A DNA stretch of 64,000 nt from Janthinobacterium sp. B9-8 (GCF_000969645.2 NZ_CP014222.1:3661740-3725739), one strand, 5' to 3'. Counted from the stretch's first letter, positions 8,868 through 17,514 are shown. Notes: generated by a model from the sequence alone, not told the origin. Program-made: numbers and translations.

Positions 8868-10002
8868 AGCGTCTAATGGCGATAAAACAGAAAAAGCCAG
8901 CCCGCAGAAATTAAAAAACGCCAGAAAAGAAGGGCAAATTATCCGCTCGCGTGAAGTCGCTTCTGCCGTGGGTTTGCTCGCCAGCTTAAAAGTATTTGCC
9001 ATTCTGGCTCCCAGCTATTTAGTCGATTTTAATGCGCTGTTTAATCTGGCTTTTAGCTCTTTGGATCAGCCCGGCAGTATGGACGAGGTATGGTCTAATT
9101 TATTCAGCGGCAGCTTTCTTTTGCTACTCAAAATGCTGCTGCCTTTGGCCATTATTCCGCTGATGATTATCATCGCCTCGCTCTATCCGGGCGGCTGGAT
9201 ATTCTCTGGCAAGCAGCTGATGCCTAAATTTGAGCGCATGAATCCGCTTTCTCATTTTGGGCGGATATTCTCTGCCCAGCATGCCAGCGAGCAAATCAAA
9301 GCCATTATTAAGGTGCTGATTTTAGGCATCGTCTTGTTTTATGTTAGCCGGGATAGCCTGCCTAAATTCTTTAGCCTGCAAGAGCTCACCCTCACCGAAG
9401 CACTCACAGGCGCGGCGCAATTATTATTTGATGCGCTATTTAGTTTTTGCTTTGTGTTTATCTTATTTGCCGCAATTGATTTGCCGCTGCAGATATTTTT
9501 GTTTATGCGTAAACAAAAAATGAGCAAGCAAGAACAAAAAGATGAATATAAAACCAGCGAAGGCCGGCCAGAGATTAAACAACGTATCCGGCAGATTCAG
9601 CAGCAATTAGCCCAGCGCAGTATTCGCAAAGCCATTCCCAATGCCGATGTGATTATCGTCAACCCGCGCCATTATGCGGTGGCTTTAAAGTACGACGAAA
9701 ATCGTGCCCAAGCGCCTTTTATTGTGGCCAAGGGCATGGATGAAATGGCGATGTATATTCGCCAACTGGCCGAAATCCACAAAATAGATATTGTGCCGAT
9801 TCCGCCCTTAGCCCGCGCTATTTATAAAACCACCCAAGTGAATCAGCAAATTCCTGCGCCTTTATTTAAAGCCGTGGCACAGGTGCTGACCTATGTATTG
9901 CAGCTCAAAGCTTTTCGCAGCGGCGGCCGCCGTATTGCGCCCCAATTACCCAATGATTTGGGCATTTCGCCAGAACTAGCAGAGATTAAAGAATCAGCAT
10001 GA
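8860..10002 (+). CDS. flhB: Flagellar export switch protein FlhB with NPRH cleavage motif
   Basis: A 380-residue export-gate protein with an N-terminal four-helix membrane domain and a cytoplasmic C-terminal domain that autocleaves to switch substrate class from rod/hook to filament. The start MAEASNGDKTEKASPQKL at 8860 matches the family; an earlier start inside fliR is rejected. The autocleavage site normally reads N-P-T-H; here codons from 9661 read N-P-R-H (N268), while surrounding residues (HYAVALKYDE) are conserved. The end of the gene is part of a 149-bp tandem duplication, and its stop overlaps the start of a partial flhA copy. Confidence 0.95.
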   Translation: MAEASNGDKTEKASPQKLKNARKEGQIIRSREVASAVGLLASLKVFAILAPSYLVDFNALFNLAFSSLDQPGSMDEVWSNLFSGSFLLLLKMLLPLAIIPLMIIIASLYPGGWIFSGKQLMPKFERMNPLSHFGRIFSAQHASEQIKAIIKVLILGIVLFYVSRDSLPKFFSLQELTLTEALTGAAQLLFDALFSFCFVFILFAAIDLPLQIFLFMRKQKMSKQEQKDEYKTSEGRPEIKQRIRQIQQQLAQRSIRKAIPNADVIIVNPRHYAVALKYDENRAQAPFIVAKGMDEMAMYIRQLAEIHKIDIVPIPPLARAIYKTTQVNQQIPAPLFKAVAQVLTYVLQLKAFRSGGRRIAPQLPNDLGISPELAEIKESA

Positions 10003-10230
10003 AATCAATCGCCCCTTATTTAAGCGCCCTAAAGCAATTCAAACTGGCAGCACCGCTATTCTTGCTGGCCATGCTGGCGATTAATGCTCCCCAATTACCT
10101 AGCGAATTGGGCATTTCACCAGAACTAACAGGGATTAAAGAACCAGCATGAAATCAATCACCCCTTATTTAAGCGCCCTAAAGCAATTCAAACTGGCAGC
10201 GCCGCTATTTTTGCTCGCCATGCTGGCGAT
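9933..10230 (+). repeat. Imperfect 149-bp tandem duplication across the flhB-flhA junction
   Basis: Unit 1 (about 9933-10081) holds the last 20 or so flhB codons and the first 28 flhA codons. Unit 2 (about 10082-10230) repeats this at an offset of exactly 149 bases, with about a dozen mismatches. Both units contain an ATGA stop-start overlap (9999-10002 and 10148-10151). Because 149 is not a multiple of three, the ATGA arrangement itself is re-created at the second junction. Confidence 0.93.
9999..10151 (+). pseudogene. 50-codon flhA-flhB hybrid reading frame from the duplication
   Basis: The frame starts with the ATG that overlaps the flhB stop. It reads 28 residues nearly identical to the FlhA N terminus (MKSIAPYLSALKQFKL and onwards) and then about 21 residues of the FlhB C terminus (LPSELGISPELTGIKEPA). 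It stops in an ATGA that overlaps the intact flhA start. It is open and has the same coupling arrangement as a real gene, but it is most simply a by-product of the duplication. If translated it would give a short peptide with one hydrophobic stretch. No known function. Confidence 0.7.
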
Positions 10231-12241
10231 GATTATTCTGCCTATTCCGCCGCTGGTATTGGATCTCTTATTCACCTTTAATATTGTGCTGGCGATTATT
10301 GTGATGCTGGTGGCAGTTTCGGTGAAAAGACCGCTGGATTTCTCTGCCTTCCCAAGTATTATTCTGGCCACCACCCTGCTGCGGCTTACGCTCAATGTGG
10401 CCTCTACCCGTGTGGTCTTACTGCATGGCCACCAAGGCACGGAAGCCGCGGGTAGGGTGATCGAGGCCTTTGGTAAGGTGGTGATCGGCGGTAATTTTGT
10501 GGTGGGGATGGTGGTGTTTGTCATCCTGATGATCATTAACTTTATTGTGGTCACCAAAGGGGCCGAGCGCATTGCCGAAGTATCGGCGCGCTTTACGCTG
10601 GATGCCATGCCCGGCAAGCAAATGGCAATCGATGCCGATCTAAACGCAGGTTTGCTTAATCAGGAACAAGCCCAGCAACGCCGCCGTGATATTGCCGCAG
10701 AAGCCGATTTTTATGGCTCGATGGATGGTGCATCCAAGTTTGTACGCGGGGATGCCATTGCCGGTATTTTGATTCTGCTGATCAATCTAATTGGTGGGGT
10801 CGCCATCGGCGCAGCGATGCACGATTTAAGCATGGGTGAAGCGTTCCGCCTCTATGCTTTGATGACCATTGGTGATGGTTTGGTTGCACAAATCCCAGCC
10901 CTGCTGCTGTCTGCCGCTGCCGCAATTGTAGTCACTCGCGTCAGCGACTCTGGCGATATGCAGGAGCAAATTGGAGAGCAGCTGCTGGCCTCGCCAACGG
11001 TGCTGATGAGCGCTGCGGGCATTATGTTTGTGCTGGCGATTATTCCCGGCATGCCGGTCGTACCCTTCCTTGCCTTTGCTGCATTGCTGGCCTACTCCGG
11101 CTGGAAAATGCATCTGAATGCAGAAAAAAACCCTAAGCCTGCCCAAGACTTAAAAGCCATCGAATCGGCGCTTCTCAGCAGCGATGAGGCCGAGCTGGAT
11201 TGGCAAGCCCTGCCCTATGTGGATGTGCTAGCGATCTCGCTAGGCTATAAATTGGTCGGTCTGATGGATAAGGAACAGGGCGCGCCGCTAAGTAAACGCA
11301 TCCGTGGCGTGCGCCAAACGTTGAGTGAAAATATGGGTATTTTGCTGCCGCATATCGCCATGCGGGACGATCTACGCATTAAGCCATCGCAATACACCAT
11401 CCGCCTCAATGGCAGCGTGGTGGCGCAGGCAGAAGTATTTAGTGATCACTTGATGGCGATTCCATCGCCTGAAGTTTATGGCAATCTGGACGGTATTCCC
11501 GGCGTAGACCCTGCCTACGGCATGCCAGTCACCTGGATTGCCAGCAGGGACAAAGCCAATGCGCTGGGGCTGGGCTATCAGGTGATCGACTGCCCAAGCG
11601 TGATTGCCACTCATTTGAATAAAGTGATCCGTAGCCATCTGGCCGAGCTGTTTCGCCACGACGATGTCAGCGCTTTATCCGAAAGGCTCACCGTGCTGGC
11701 ACCTAAGCTAGCCAGCGCATTGAATACCGCACTGAATGCCAACCAACTACTGCGCGTTTACCGCTATCTGCTGGAAGAAAATGTCTCGCTCAAAGACATC
11801 GTGCCGATCGCCACAACCTTGGTCGACGCCGCCGACAACGCCAAAGACCCCATCATGCTAGCCTCCGAAGTGCGCTGCACCTTAAAACGGCAAATCGCCC
11901 AAGCCATTCTGGGCAATAAGAGCGAAATCAAAGCCTTTAACCTCAGCGCCGAGCTAGAAAACATGCTGTTGGGCTCCCTCAGCCAAGCCCAGCAAAATGG
12001 CAAAGTAGCGCTGGATAGCTTCCCGATTGATCCAAATGTACTCAGCCAACTACAAAGCAATATGCCGCTCGTGCGTGAGCAGCTCAAACAACAAAGCGCC
12101 CCGCCGATTTTGCTAGTGATGCCACAAATCCGCCCCATCCTCGCCCGCTACGGCCGCTTGTTTTCACCTGGGCTGCATGTGCTTTCTTATAACGAGATAC
12201 CAGAAAATTACGATGTGAGTTTGGTTGGGACGATGGGGTGA
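10148..12241 (+). CDS. flhA: Flagellar export gate protein FlhA
   Basis: A 697-residue protein with about eight membrane helices in the first 330 residues and a large cytoplasmic domain that docks chaperone-substrate complexes. The FHIPEP-family signature region appears as TLLRLTLNVASTRVVLLHG, and the cytoplasmic part has SVIATHLNKVIRSHLAEL. Length is normal. It starts at the second copy of the duplicated junction (10148) and would be coupled to the hybrid frame before it. Last gene of the plus-strand flagellar unit. Confidence 0.96.
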   Translation: MKSITPYLSALKQFKLAAPLFLLAMLAMIILPIPPLVLDLLFTFNIVLAIIVMLVAVSVKRPLDFSAFPSIILATTLLRLTLNVASTRVVLLHGHQGTEAAGRVIEAFGKVVIGGNFVVGMVVFVILMIINFIVVTKGAERIAEVSARFTLDAMPGKQMAIDADLNAGLLNQEQAQQRRRDIAAEADFYGSMDGASKFVRGDAIAGILILLINLIGGVAIGAAMHDLSMGEAFRLYALMTIGDGLVAQIPALLLSAAAAIVVTRVSDSGDMQEQIGEQLLASPTVLMSAAGIMFVLAIIPGMPVVPFLAFAALLAYSGWKMHLNAEKNPKPAQDLKAIESALLSSDEAELDWQALPYVDVLAISLGYKLVGLMDKEQGAPLSKRIRGVRQTLSENMGILLPHIAMRDDLRIKPSQYTIRLNGSVVAQAEVFSDHLMAIPSPEVYGNLDGIPGVDPAYGMPVTWIASRDKANALGLGYQVIDCPSVIATHLNKVIRSHLAELFRHDDVSALSERLTVLAPKLASALNTALNANQLLRVYRYLLEENVSLKDIVPIATTLVDAADNAKDPIMLASEVRCTLKRQIAQAILGNKSEIKAFNLSAELENMLLGSLSQAQQNGKVALDSFPIDPNVLSQLQSNMPLVREQLKQQSAPPILLVMPQIRPILARYGRLFSPGLHVLSYNEIPENYDVSLVGTMG

Positions 12242-12624
12242 TAGCGTTTATAAACCCAGATCTTGAAACACGGCGAGGGGATGCAATCCCGCTGAGCAAA
12301 GTCAATAAGACCTTTTTAGTGCCTTCAGCACATTGATTTTGTAGCAGTAGCCGCTGCGGAAATTCGATGTACTTGTTCCCCCTTTGAAAAAGGGGGCTAG
12401 GGGGGATTTGTCATTGCCATTGTATATTTTCACCCAAAGACGCCAAGCCACACAAAGGCAAATCCCCCTCAATCCCCCTTTTACAAAGGGGGAGGCTGAA
12501 GCGCTGAAGTGACGGCTAAAGTTGTATAGAGATTGTGCTTTGAAAACATTCCAAACCAAGCCAAATATTTTGCCTTTCTCAGTGAAACTCTGCGTTCTCT
12601 GTGTTTCAAGAGTGGGTTTTCTGC
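12242..12624. repeat. flhA-fliK gap packed with three repeat types
   Basis: No gene is seen in these 383 bases. At about 12309-12360 is a fragment of repeat family A (compare 20569-20620). At 12372-12412 and 12463-12493 are inverted copies of a CCCCCTTTGAAAAAGGGGG-type element (family C), with a related flank on each side. Near 12571-12615 is one arm of family B (AAACTCTGCGTTCTCTGTG). A minus-strand frame of 108 codons across it is a by-product of the repeats. Confidence 0.75.
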
Positions 12625-13524
12625 TCAATAATCCATCGCCTCCAACAAAACCAGCACTTCAGCTGCAAATTTAAACAGAGGGAGTGGAAGCTGGGCAGCG
12701 CGGAGGGTGGCCGCTTTGCTGGTGGGCATGCTGCGCGGGCGCGGTTGCCCGGCGATGCTAAAGCGGGTTAGCCGTAGACCAAGCCGGATCGCAGCAGCTT
12801 TAAAGTGATACTCCAAAGCGCTTAGCTCGTCGTACCAAAGCTCATCCACCCACAGGCTAAGCGCTAAAGTCTTGGCTTCTTGGCTAAGCACCAGCTTCAT
12901 TCTCCCCCATTTAGGCAAGACAATTTCTAGCAATAGCTCCAGTGGCGCAGGCTTTGCAGGGCTGTTCTTCGGGGAGTCTTCTTCTACAAACCACAGCCGT
13001 AAGATGGGACCACCCCATAGCCAGAGCGGGATATTCGCTGATTCGGCAGGAGCTTGCTGGCTCATCAATTGCGCGCTGAATAAACTACCCGATACGTATT
13101 GCCCGCCATCTTGCGCCACACGCATCGCCAGATAGGAAATCGTGCCTAATAATTGCACCCGCCAGGCATTGGCCAGCTCAAAAACCTGCGGTTTATGTTT
13201 GGAAAACCTAGGGTTATCCCGTAAAACCAGCGCATCGAGCAAACCATCATTCATGCGCTCCGCCGGCTGAGGCATTGATTCCAGCACAAGTAATAGGCGG
13301 GGCTGGTTTGCCAATACACGCAATAAGAGTGGCCGTGTTAAAGGCCAATCTGTCGCTAAATTAGGTAGGCAAACATCAAGCTCCAAGCCCTCTGCACTGC
13401 GTAAACGCAGCTCGCCCGAAGGCTGGCGATGGATAATTTCCAGAGTCAGTAATTCATTTTTTTTAAAGGATTCTTGCATACGCAGCAACGGCGTGACACC
13501 AAACTCGCTCACTCTTACCTGCAT
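12625..13524 (-). CDS. FliK-like hook-length control protein (candidate)
   Basis: A 299-residue protein encoded between flagellin and flhA. Its C-terminal third (LPKWGRMKLVLSQEAKTLAL, then DELSALEYHFKAAAIRLGLR) follows the Flg_hook pattern seen at the C terminus of FliK: a basic strand, then a helix and L-x-x-x-G-L-x-L. The N-terminal part is not recognised and lacks the long Pro/Gln-rich region of typical FliK. In Laf systems the FliK homologue (lafE) lies near lafA, so the position fits. It could be another flagellar assembly factor; the name is withheld. Confidence 0.55.
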   Translation of the reverse strand: MQVRVSEFGVTPLLRMQESFKKNELLTLEIIHRQPSGELRLRSAEGLELDVCLPNLATDWPLTRPLLLRVLANQPRLLLVLESMPQPAERMNDGLLDALVLRDNPRFSKHKPQVFELANAWRVQLLGTISYLAMRVAQDGGQYVSGSLFSAQLMSQQAPAESANIPLWLWGGPILRLWFVEEDSPKNSPAKPAPLELLLEIVLPKWGRMKLVLSQEAKTLALSLWVDELWYDELSALEYHFKAAAIRLGLRLTRFSIAGQPRPRSMPTSKAATLRAAQLPLPLFKFAAEVLVLLEAMDY

Positions 13525-13586
13525 TTTTTAAGTCCTAAGGATGTGGCCAATGTTAACTTCCCTAAACACAGATCGCTGGCGTAGCT

Positions 13587-13637
13587 TGGATTAGCAGGTT
13601 TATTAGCGGCTTTCTTGCTAATAAACCTGCTAATCCA
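13587..13637. repeat. Perfect 21-bp inverted repeat
   Basis: Arms at 13587-13607 and 13617-13637 are exact reverse complements, with a 9-base loop. It lies between the flagellin terminator and the FliK-like gene. There is no T-run on either side, so it is not a standard intrinsic terminator; it may be a mobile repeat remnant, a transcript-processing structure or a regulator site. Confidence 0.85.
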
Positions 13638-13650
13638 ACATACTCTGGCG

Positions 13651-13680
13651 AAAAAAAACCAGCCGCAAGAGCAGCTGGTT
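13651..13680 (-). terminator. Intrinsic terminator of the flagellin gene
   Basis: Read on the minus strand it is AACCAGC, a 10-base loop, GCTGGTT and a run of T. It starts 23 bases after the flagellin stop codon. This fits a strongly expressed monocistronic flagellin transcript. Confidence 0.85.
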
Positions 13681-13702
13681 GGTTCATCCGGAATAAGCCG
13701 GA

Positions 13703-14557
13703 TTATTGCATCAGAGACATCACCATTTGGCTCATCGAACCGCTTTGCTTCAGCATCGAAGTACCGGCTTGCATCAGCATCTGGTTAGAAGTCATTTTCG
13801 CTTGTTCGGTAGCGTAGTCTGTATCCATGATACGACCCTTAGCCATCTTGGTATTGCTGTCCATATTGCCCAAGTTGTTATAAACATGTTCAAGACGGTT
13901 GGCGTTTGCACCGAGGTCGGAACGAACGGTACCTACGGCTTTCAGGGCGGTATCTAATAATGTGATTTGCGCATTAGCGGTAGTCATTTCTGCACCCGCT
14001 GAACCATCGGTATAGCCCTTAGATGCCGCTTTCAATGCATCATCCAATGCCTTCATCGTGGTTTTCATATCTACAGACATTTTTTCTGCAGCGCTGGAAC
14101 CAATCTGGAAATCGATTGCAGCTGCACCTAATTTGCCTGTAACGCCCAATAATTTATCGCCACCAAATGAAGTATTGGTCACGATATTGCTCATTTCTTT
14201 ACCCAACGCATCAAACTCAGACTGCATCGCTGCTTTATCATCAGTTGAAGCGGTGGCATTGGCGCCTTCAGTAGCAAGGTCTTTCATACGCAATAAGATG
14301 CTGCTTACTTCGCCCAAAGCGCCTTCAGCTGTTTGCAACATGCTGATCCCGTTTTGAGTGTTCTTCATCGCAGCCTGCATACCGCGGCTTTGTGCGTCCA
14401 TACGTGTGGCAATTTGCAAGCCAGCAGCGTCGTCCATTGCAGAATTAATGCGCAGACCTGTACCCAGACGAGTCATGGATGTGGTCAGGGCAGATTGGCT
14501 GGTGCCCAGATTACGTTGGGTAGAAAGGGCAGCGGCGTTTGTGTGCAGGCTCAACAT
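13703..14557 (-). CDS. lafA: Flagellin, short lateral-type
   Basis: A 284-residue flagellin. N-terminal D0/D1 (LHTNAAALSTQRNLGTSQSA, then SRLGTGLRIN-like and DDAAGLQIATRM) and C-terminal D1/D0 (ANRLEHVYNNLGNM to QMVMSLMQ) are intact and almost contiguous, so the variable outer domains are absent. The start at 14557 gives the standard MLSLHTNAAAL; an upstream in-frame ATG adds 11 atypical residues. The C terminus MLKQSGSMSQMVMSLMQ resembles lateral flagellins more than polar ones, which is from memory. The leader contains a GGCGCCC/GGGTGCC hairpin with one G-U pair. Only one flagellin gene lies in the window. Confidence 0.92.
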   Translation of the reverse strand: MLSLHTNAAALSTQRNLGTSQSALTTSMTRLGTGLRINSAMDDAAGLQIATRMDAQSRGMQAAMKNTQNGISMLQTAEGALGEVSSILLRMKDLATEGANATASTDDKAAMQSEFDALGKEMSNIVTNTSFGGDKLLGVTGKLGAAAIDFQIGSSAAEKMSVDMKTTMKALDDALKAASKGYTDGSAGAEMTTANAQITLLDTALKAVGTVRSDLGANANRLEHVYNNLGNMDSNTKMAKGRIMDTDYATEQAKMTSNQMLMQAGTSMLKQSGSMSQMVMSLMQ

Positions 14558-14691
14558 GGGGAAGAACTCCAAATGACAAAGTAACGGCACCCGCCATTGG
14601 GCGCCTCTACCTTTCTAAGGCGACACCCAGCTGAAATTTCTTAAGTAGAATATTAGTAAATATTTACATACGGAAGATAAAGGGGGAGAAA

Positions 14692-15426
14692 TTATTGTGC
14701 AGGGCTAGCAGAGCGGTATTTTTTCTCGATCTGACGATAAACGCCATTATGACGAATGGTGGCAAGCCCTTGATTAAAGCGGTCGCGTAAATCACGGTTA
14801 CGAAACAGGACTTTATAATGGGTGGCTGGAAAGATAGCGCTAAATTGCAGCGTTTGCTGCGCATCAACACGACTAGGTAAGAGCCGATTTAGATACTCAA
14901 AAATAAGTCGATCACCAATAACCACATCAACTCTGCCTGTATACAGCAATTTATTTTGCGTCAGCTGATTGGGTATTTCCTGATAGCTGGCCTGCATAAT
15001 CGCTGCAGCATATTCGGAACCAAGTGCTAGCTTGGCATTTTGAAAGGCGGCGATGCTGTGCCCGGCTAAATCAGACATTTTCTTGATCGTAATCGCCCTG
15101 CTCGCCAAAGTAATGGCATAGTTTTGGTAAAAGATATGAGAATCAGACCAATAACCCACTAAATGAGAGCCTTCATTTACCGTGGTAATGGCGTCAAGCT
15201 GGCTGTTTTTAAACATATGCAGCATGCGCGCTGGCGGCAAAAATACGACTTTCATTTGTAACTTTTCAGCCGACAACGCCGCCTGCACAATATCAAGCTC
15301 TAAGCCACTTTGAGTTTCAGGAATAACATAGGGTGGCTTAGAATAACCTGTGCCAACCTGAATCGTCGCTTCTGCAGAGCAAAATAGTGGCAAAAGCAGG
15401 CAGCAAATAGCAAGTAGCCTAGGCAT
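14692..15426 (-). CDS. Periplasmic solute-binding protein, family 3 (no transporter partner)
   Basis: A 244-residue protein with a signal peptide (MPRLLAICCLLLPLFCSAEA) and the fold pattern of extracellular family 3 solute-binding proteins (GYSKPPYVIPETQSGLELDI near the N terminus, IEKKYRSASPAQ at the C terminus). These bind amino acids or similar small solutes in the periplasm. No permease or ATPase is encoded nearby; it sits inside the flagellar locus between the LafW-like gene and flagellin, on the same strand. The start at 15426 is preferred because GAGAGG precedes it. Ligand unknown. Whether it serves the flagellum is open. Confidence 0.75.
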   Translation of the reverse strand: MPRLLAICCLLLPLFCSAEATIQVGTGYSKPPYVIPETQSGLELDIVQAALSAEKLQMKVVFLPPARMLHMFKNSQLDAITTVNEGSHLVGYWSDSHIFYQNYAITLASRAITIKKMSDLAGHSIAAFQNAKLALGSEYAAAIMQASYQEIPNQLTQNKLLYTGRVDVVIGDRLIFEYLNRLLPSRVDAQQTLQFSAIFPATHYKVLFRNRDLRDRFNQGLATIRHNGVYRQIEKKYRSASPAQ

Positions 15427-15526
15427 AATCAACCTCTCCTCTACCATTAAAGTAGCCAAGAGACTAAATTACAAGGCTGTAAACTAGGTAATTAGGCTTA
15501 AAGCACACGCCGACGAAGGCGACGCT

Positions 15527-16564
15527 CTATCTCAGCGCTAGCAAAGACAGCACCCGATAACGGGTCATCCCCATCAGGGCGGGGGCAATATCACTGAAGA
15601 AGCGGTAATCGCTACTTTGATTAAAGCGCCCATTAAAATCACCCACAAAGCTTTGCGCCCATTGCGATTCGTCCATCGTGGAGAGCTGCTCAATTGCCAG
15701 CTTCGCCTCTCCCATGGCGCTGCTGATTGCTGCACGGGTTTGCTCTAGCTGCTCGAGCGCCATCACTACTTTTTGCAAACTCTGCCGCACGCTGGCGTGA
15801 TCATCGACGCCCCAGCTAGCTGGCGAGATGGCGACGGCTTCGCTTTCTATTTTTAAGCGATTAGCCTGCCCGGCAGGAAAACGAATTCCTCCACCCCGAA
15901 TCGCCAGCTTACTCTGCAATGAAACTAAGGCCTCTTCGGCCACCGAAAAAGTGAGTGCGCCACCTTGATCGGCTTCGGTACGAATGCCCGATGGCGCGAG
16001 TGCGCGATTAAACTGGCGCAGCAGATTTTCACTGCTTATTCCCCCCCCCACAGCCACCGAAGCGGGGCCAGTGCCACGTGCTCCGGTATAAAAAGTCAGC
16101 GTTTCAGCTTGGCCGCTACTTAAGGATTCCAGCTCTAAGCCGCGAATGCGGAAGACTTCTTTAGCATCCTGCGACAGGTGAAACTTTAAACGACCATCCA
16201 CACTACCGCCGGTACGCTGACTGCGCGCCGTCCATAGCGCAGAAAAATCAGCCACTTTGGCACTCAGATCATCCCGATCGACTCGGCGTTGCCCCAGCTC
16301 CTGGCTTAATTTCAGCTTTAAGTCGATCAATTGGCCGCTAAGTTGATCCACATAATCCAGCGCCCGCTGCCCAGCAGTCAGCTGCTCATTTAGCTGAGTG
16401 CTGTAGCGCCATACACCAAGCCGCTCGCCTTTTTGCTCACGCACAGCGGCCAGCTCGCCCGATGCGGCTGGCGCAGCGGCAGTCACTGGCCTGCTATTAA
16501 TCCCTAGGCTGCTGCCTAATTTATGACTGCTATCCAATCTGGGCAACGGTGCTGCCATACCCAA
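15527..16564 (-). CDS. LafW-like hook-associated protein (candidate)
   Basis: A 345-residue protein directly downstream of flgL and ahead of flagellin. It has no signal peptide, as is usual for axial proteins exported through the flagellum. It has helical heptad-rich segments near both ends (ALDYVDQLSGQLIDLKLKLS and VVMALEQLEQTRAAISSAMG), the general plan of axial and hook-associated proteins. In E. coli Flag-2 and related loci a gene called lafW, a putative hook-associated protein, occupies this position. I did not recognise a specific domain, so the assignment rests on position and architecture. A distant FliD-like or junction role is also possible. Confidence 0.5.
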   Translation of the reverse strand: MGMAAPLPRLDSSHKLGSSLGINSRPVTAAAPAASGELAAVREQKGERLGVWRYSTQLNEQLTAGQRALDYVDQLSGQLIDLKLKLSQELGQRRVDRDDLSAKVADFSALWTARSQRTGGSVDGRLKFHLSQDAKEVFRIRGLELESLSSGQAETLTFYTGARGTGPASVAVGGGISSENLLRQFNRALAPSGIRTEADQGGALTFSVAEEALVSLQSKLAIRGGGIRFPAGQANRLKIESEAVAISPASWGVDDHASVRQSLQKVVMALEQLEQTRAAISSAMGEAKLAIEQLSTMDESQWAQSFVGDFNGRFNQSSDYRFFSDIAPALMGMTRYRVLSLLALR

Positions 16565-16607
16565 TATCCTTTTAAATCACTGCAAAATGCTCGAATCGAA
16601 ACCAATG

Positions 16608-17504
16608 TTAAAGCACGTCAAACAAAGATAAGCTGCTGATCTTGCCATAAGCCTTTTGCGAAGCTTGTAAAGCCAGCTTATAGCTATCCATCGTAATCAT
16701 CGCTTCACCATAATCGAGGCTGCCTAATAACCTTGCCGATTGCTGATTCGATAAGCTGACATTGGCGTGGTTGTCTTCCATCATCTGCATATTATTTTGC
16801 GCGCCACCCAGATTGGCGATCTTGCTACCCACACTTCTGAGCGCCACATCAATTCCATTAATGCCCTGCTCTACTGCTGGGCGATAACCTGTGGCGGGTG
16901 GATTTTGCAGCGCAGTAATGGCCAGATCAAACTGATTTAATAGCGCCGCCATTTCTGGCAGCGCCACATTCGAGGCTTGCGTCACGCCATTGCCCACCAC
17001 CACCAGCTGCTGATCACTATTACCTAGAGCGGTATAGCGGCTACCCGCAGCGCCCGTTTTATCTAAGGCCAAAGTAGCCGTCGAGCTGGCGGTGCCAGAG
17101 AAATAATAATGCCCTTCCTGATCCTTGGTGTTGCTCGTGAAATACAGGCTGTCTCTTAAGCTGACCAAGCTGGCGGCAATATCTTTTACATCTTCTTTAG
17201 AAACCGTATCGTCTGCCCCCAAGAGCAGTACCCGTGCCTGCATCAGATCTTGCGTCATGCCATCCAGATAAGATTCATTCATGGATAAGCGCGAGCGCAA
17301 CGCGCCAATATTGCTGGTGTACTGAGTGATAGCGGCTTCTTCACGCTCTAATCGCAGTAAACGCACGCTAGAAATCGGGTCTTCAGAAGGGAGTAAATAA
17401 CGCTTACCCGATGACATTTTTTGCAGCAACTCAGCCATATTGCCCGAAGCGGCTTGCAAAGATTCATTCAAGGTTGTTTGTAACTGGGTACTAGCGATAC
17501 GCAT
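16608..17504 (-). CDS. flgL: Hook-filament junction protein FlgL
   Basis: A 298-residue flagellin-like junction protein (HAP3). The N terminus MRIASTQLQTTLNESLQAAS and the conserved LLQKMSSGKRYLLPSEDPI motif are typical of FlgL, as is the C-terminal helix with YGKISSLSLFDVL. A GGAG lies five bases before the ATG. It follows flgK by ten bases. Confidence 0.93.
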   Translation of the reverse strand: MRIASTQLQTTLNESLQAASGNMAELLQKMSSGKRYLLPSEDPISSVRLLRLEREEAAITQYTSNIGALRSRLSMNESYLDGMTQDLMQARVLLLGADDTVSKEDVKDIAASLVSLRDSLYFTSNTKDQEGHYYFSGTASSTATLALDKTGAAGSRYTALGNSDQQLVVVGNGVTQASNVALPEMAALLNQFDLAITALQNPPATGYRPAVEQGINGIDVALRSVGSKIANLGGAQNNMQMMEDNHANVSLSNQQSARLLGSLDYGEAMITMDSYKLALQASQKAYGKISSLSLFDVL

Positions 17505-17514
17505 AAATACTCCG

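Noticed and set aside
10165..10617. Long antisense frames within flhA (and similarly within other flagellar and cox genes)
   Set aside because: They are the reverse-frame shadows of codon-biased real genes, without start context or homology.
12302..12628. 108-codon minus-strand frame in the flhA-fliK gap
   Set aside because: It runs across three repeat families and its sequence is the known PPFxKGG-type repeat translation.
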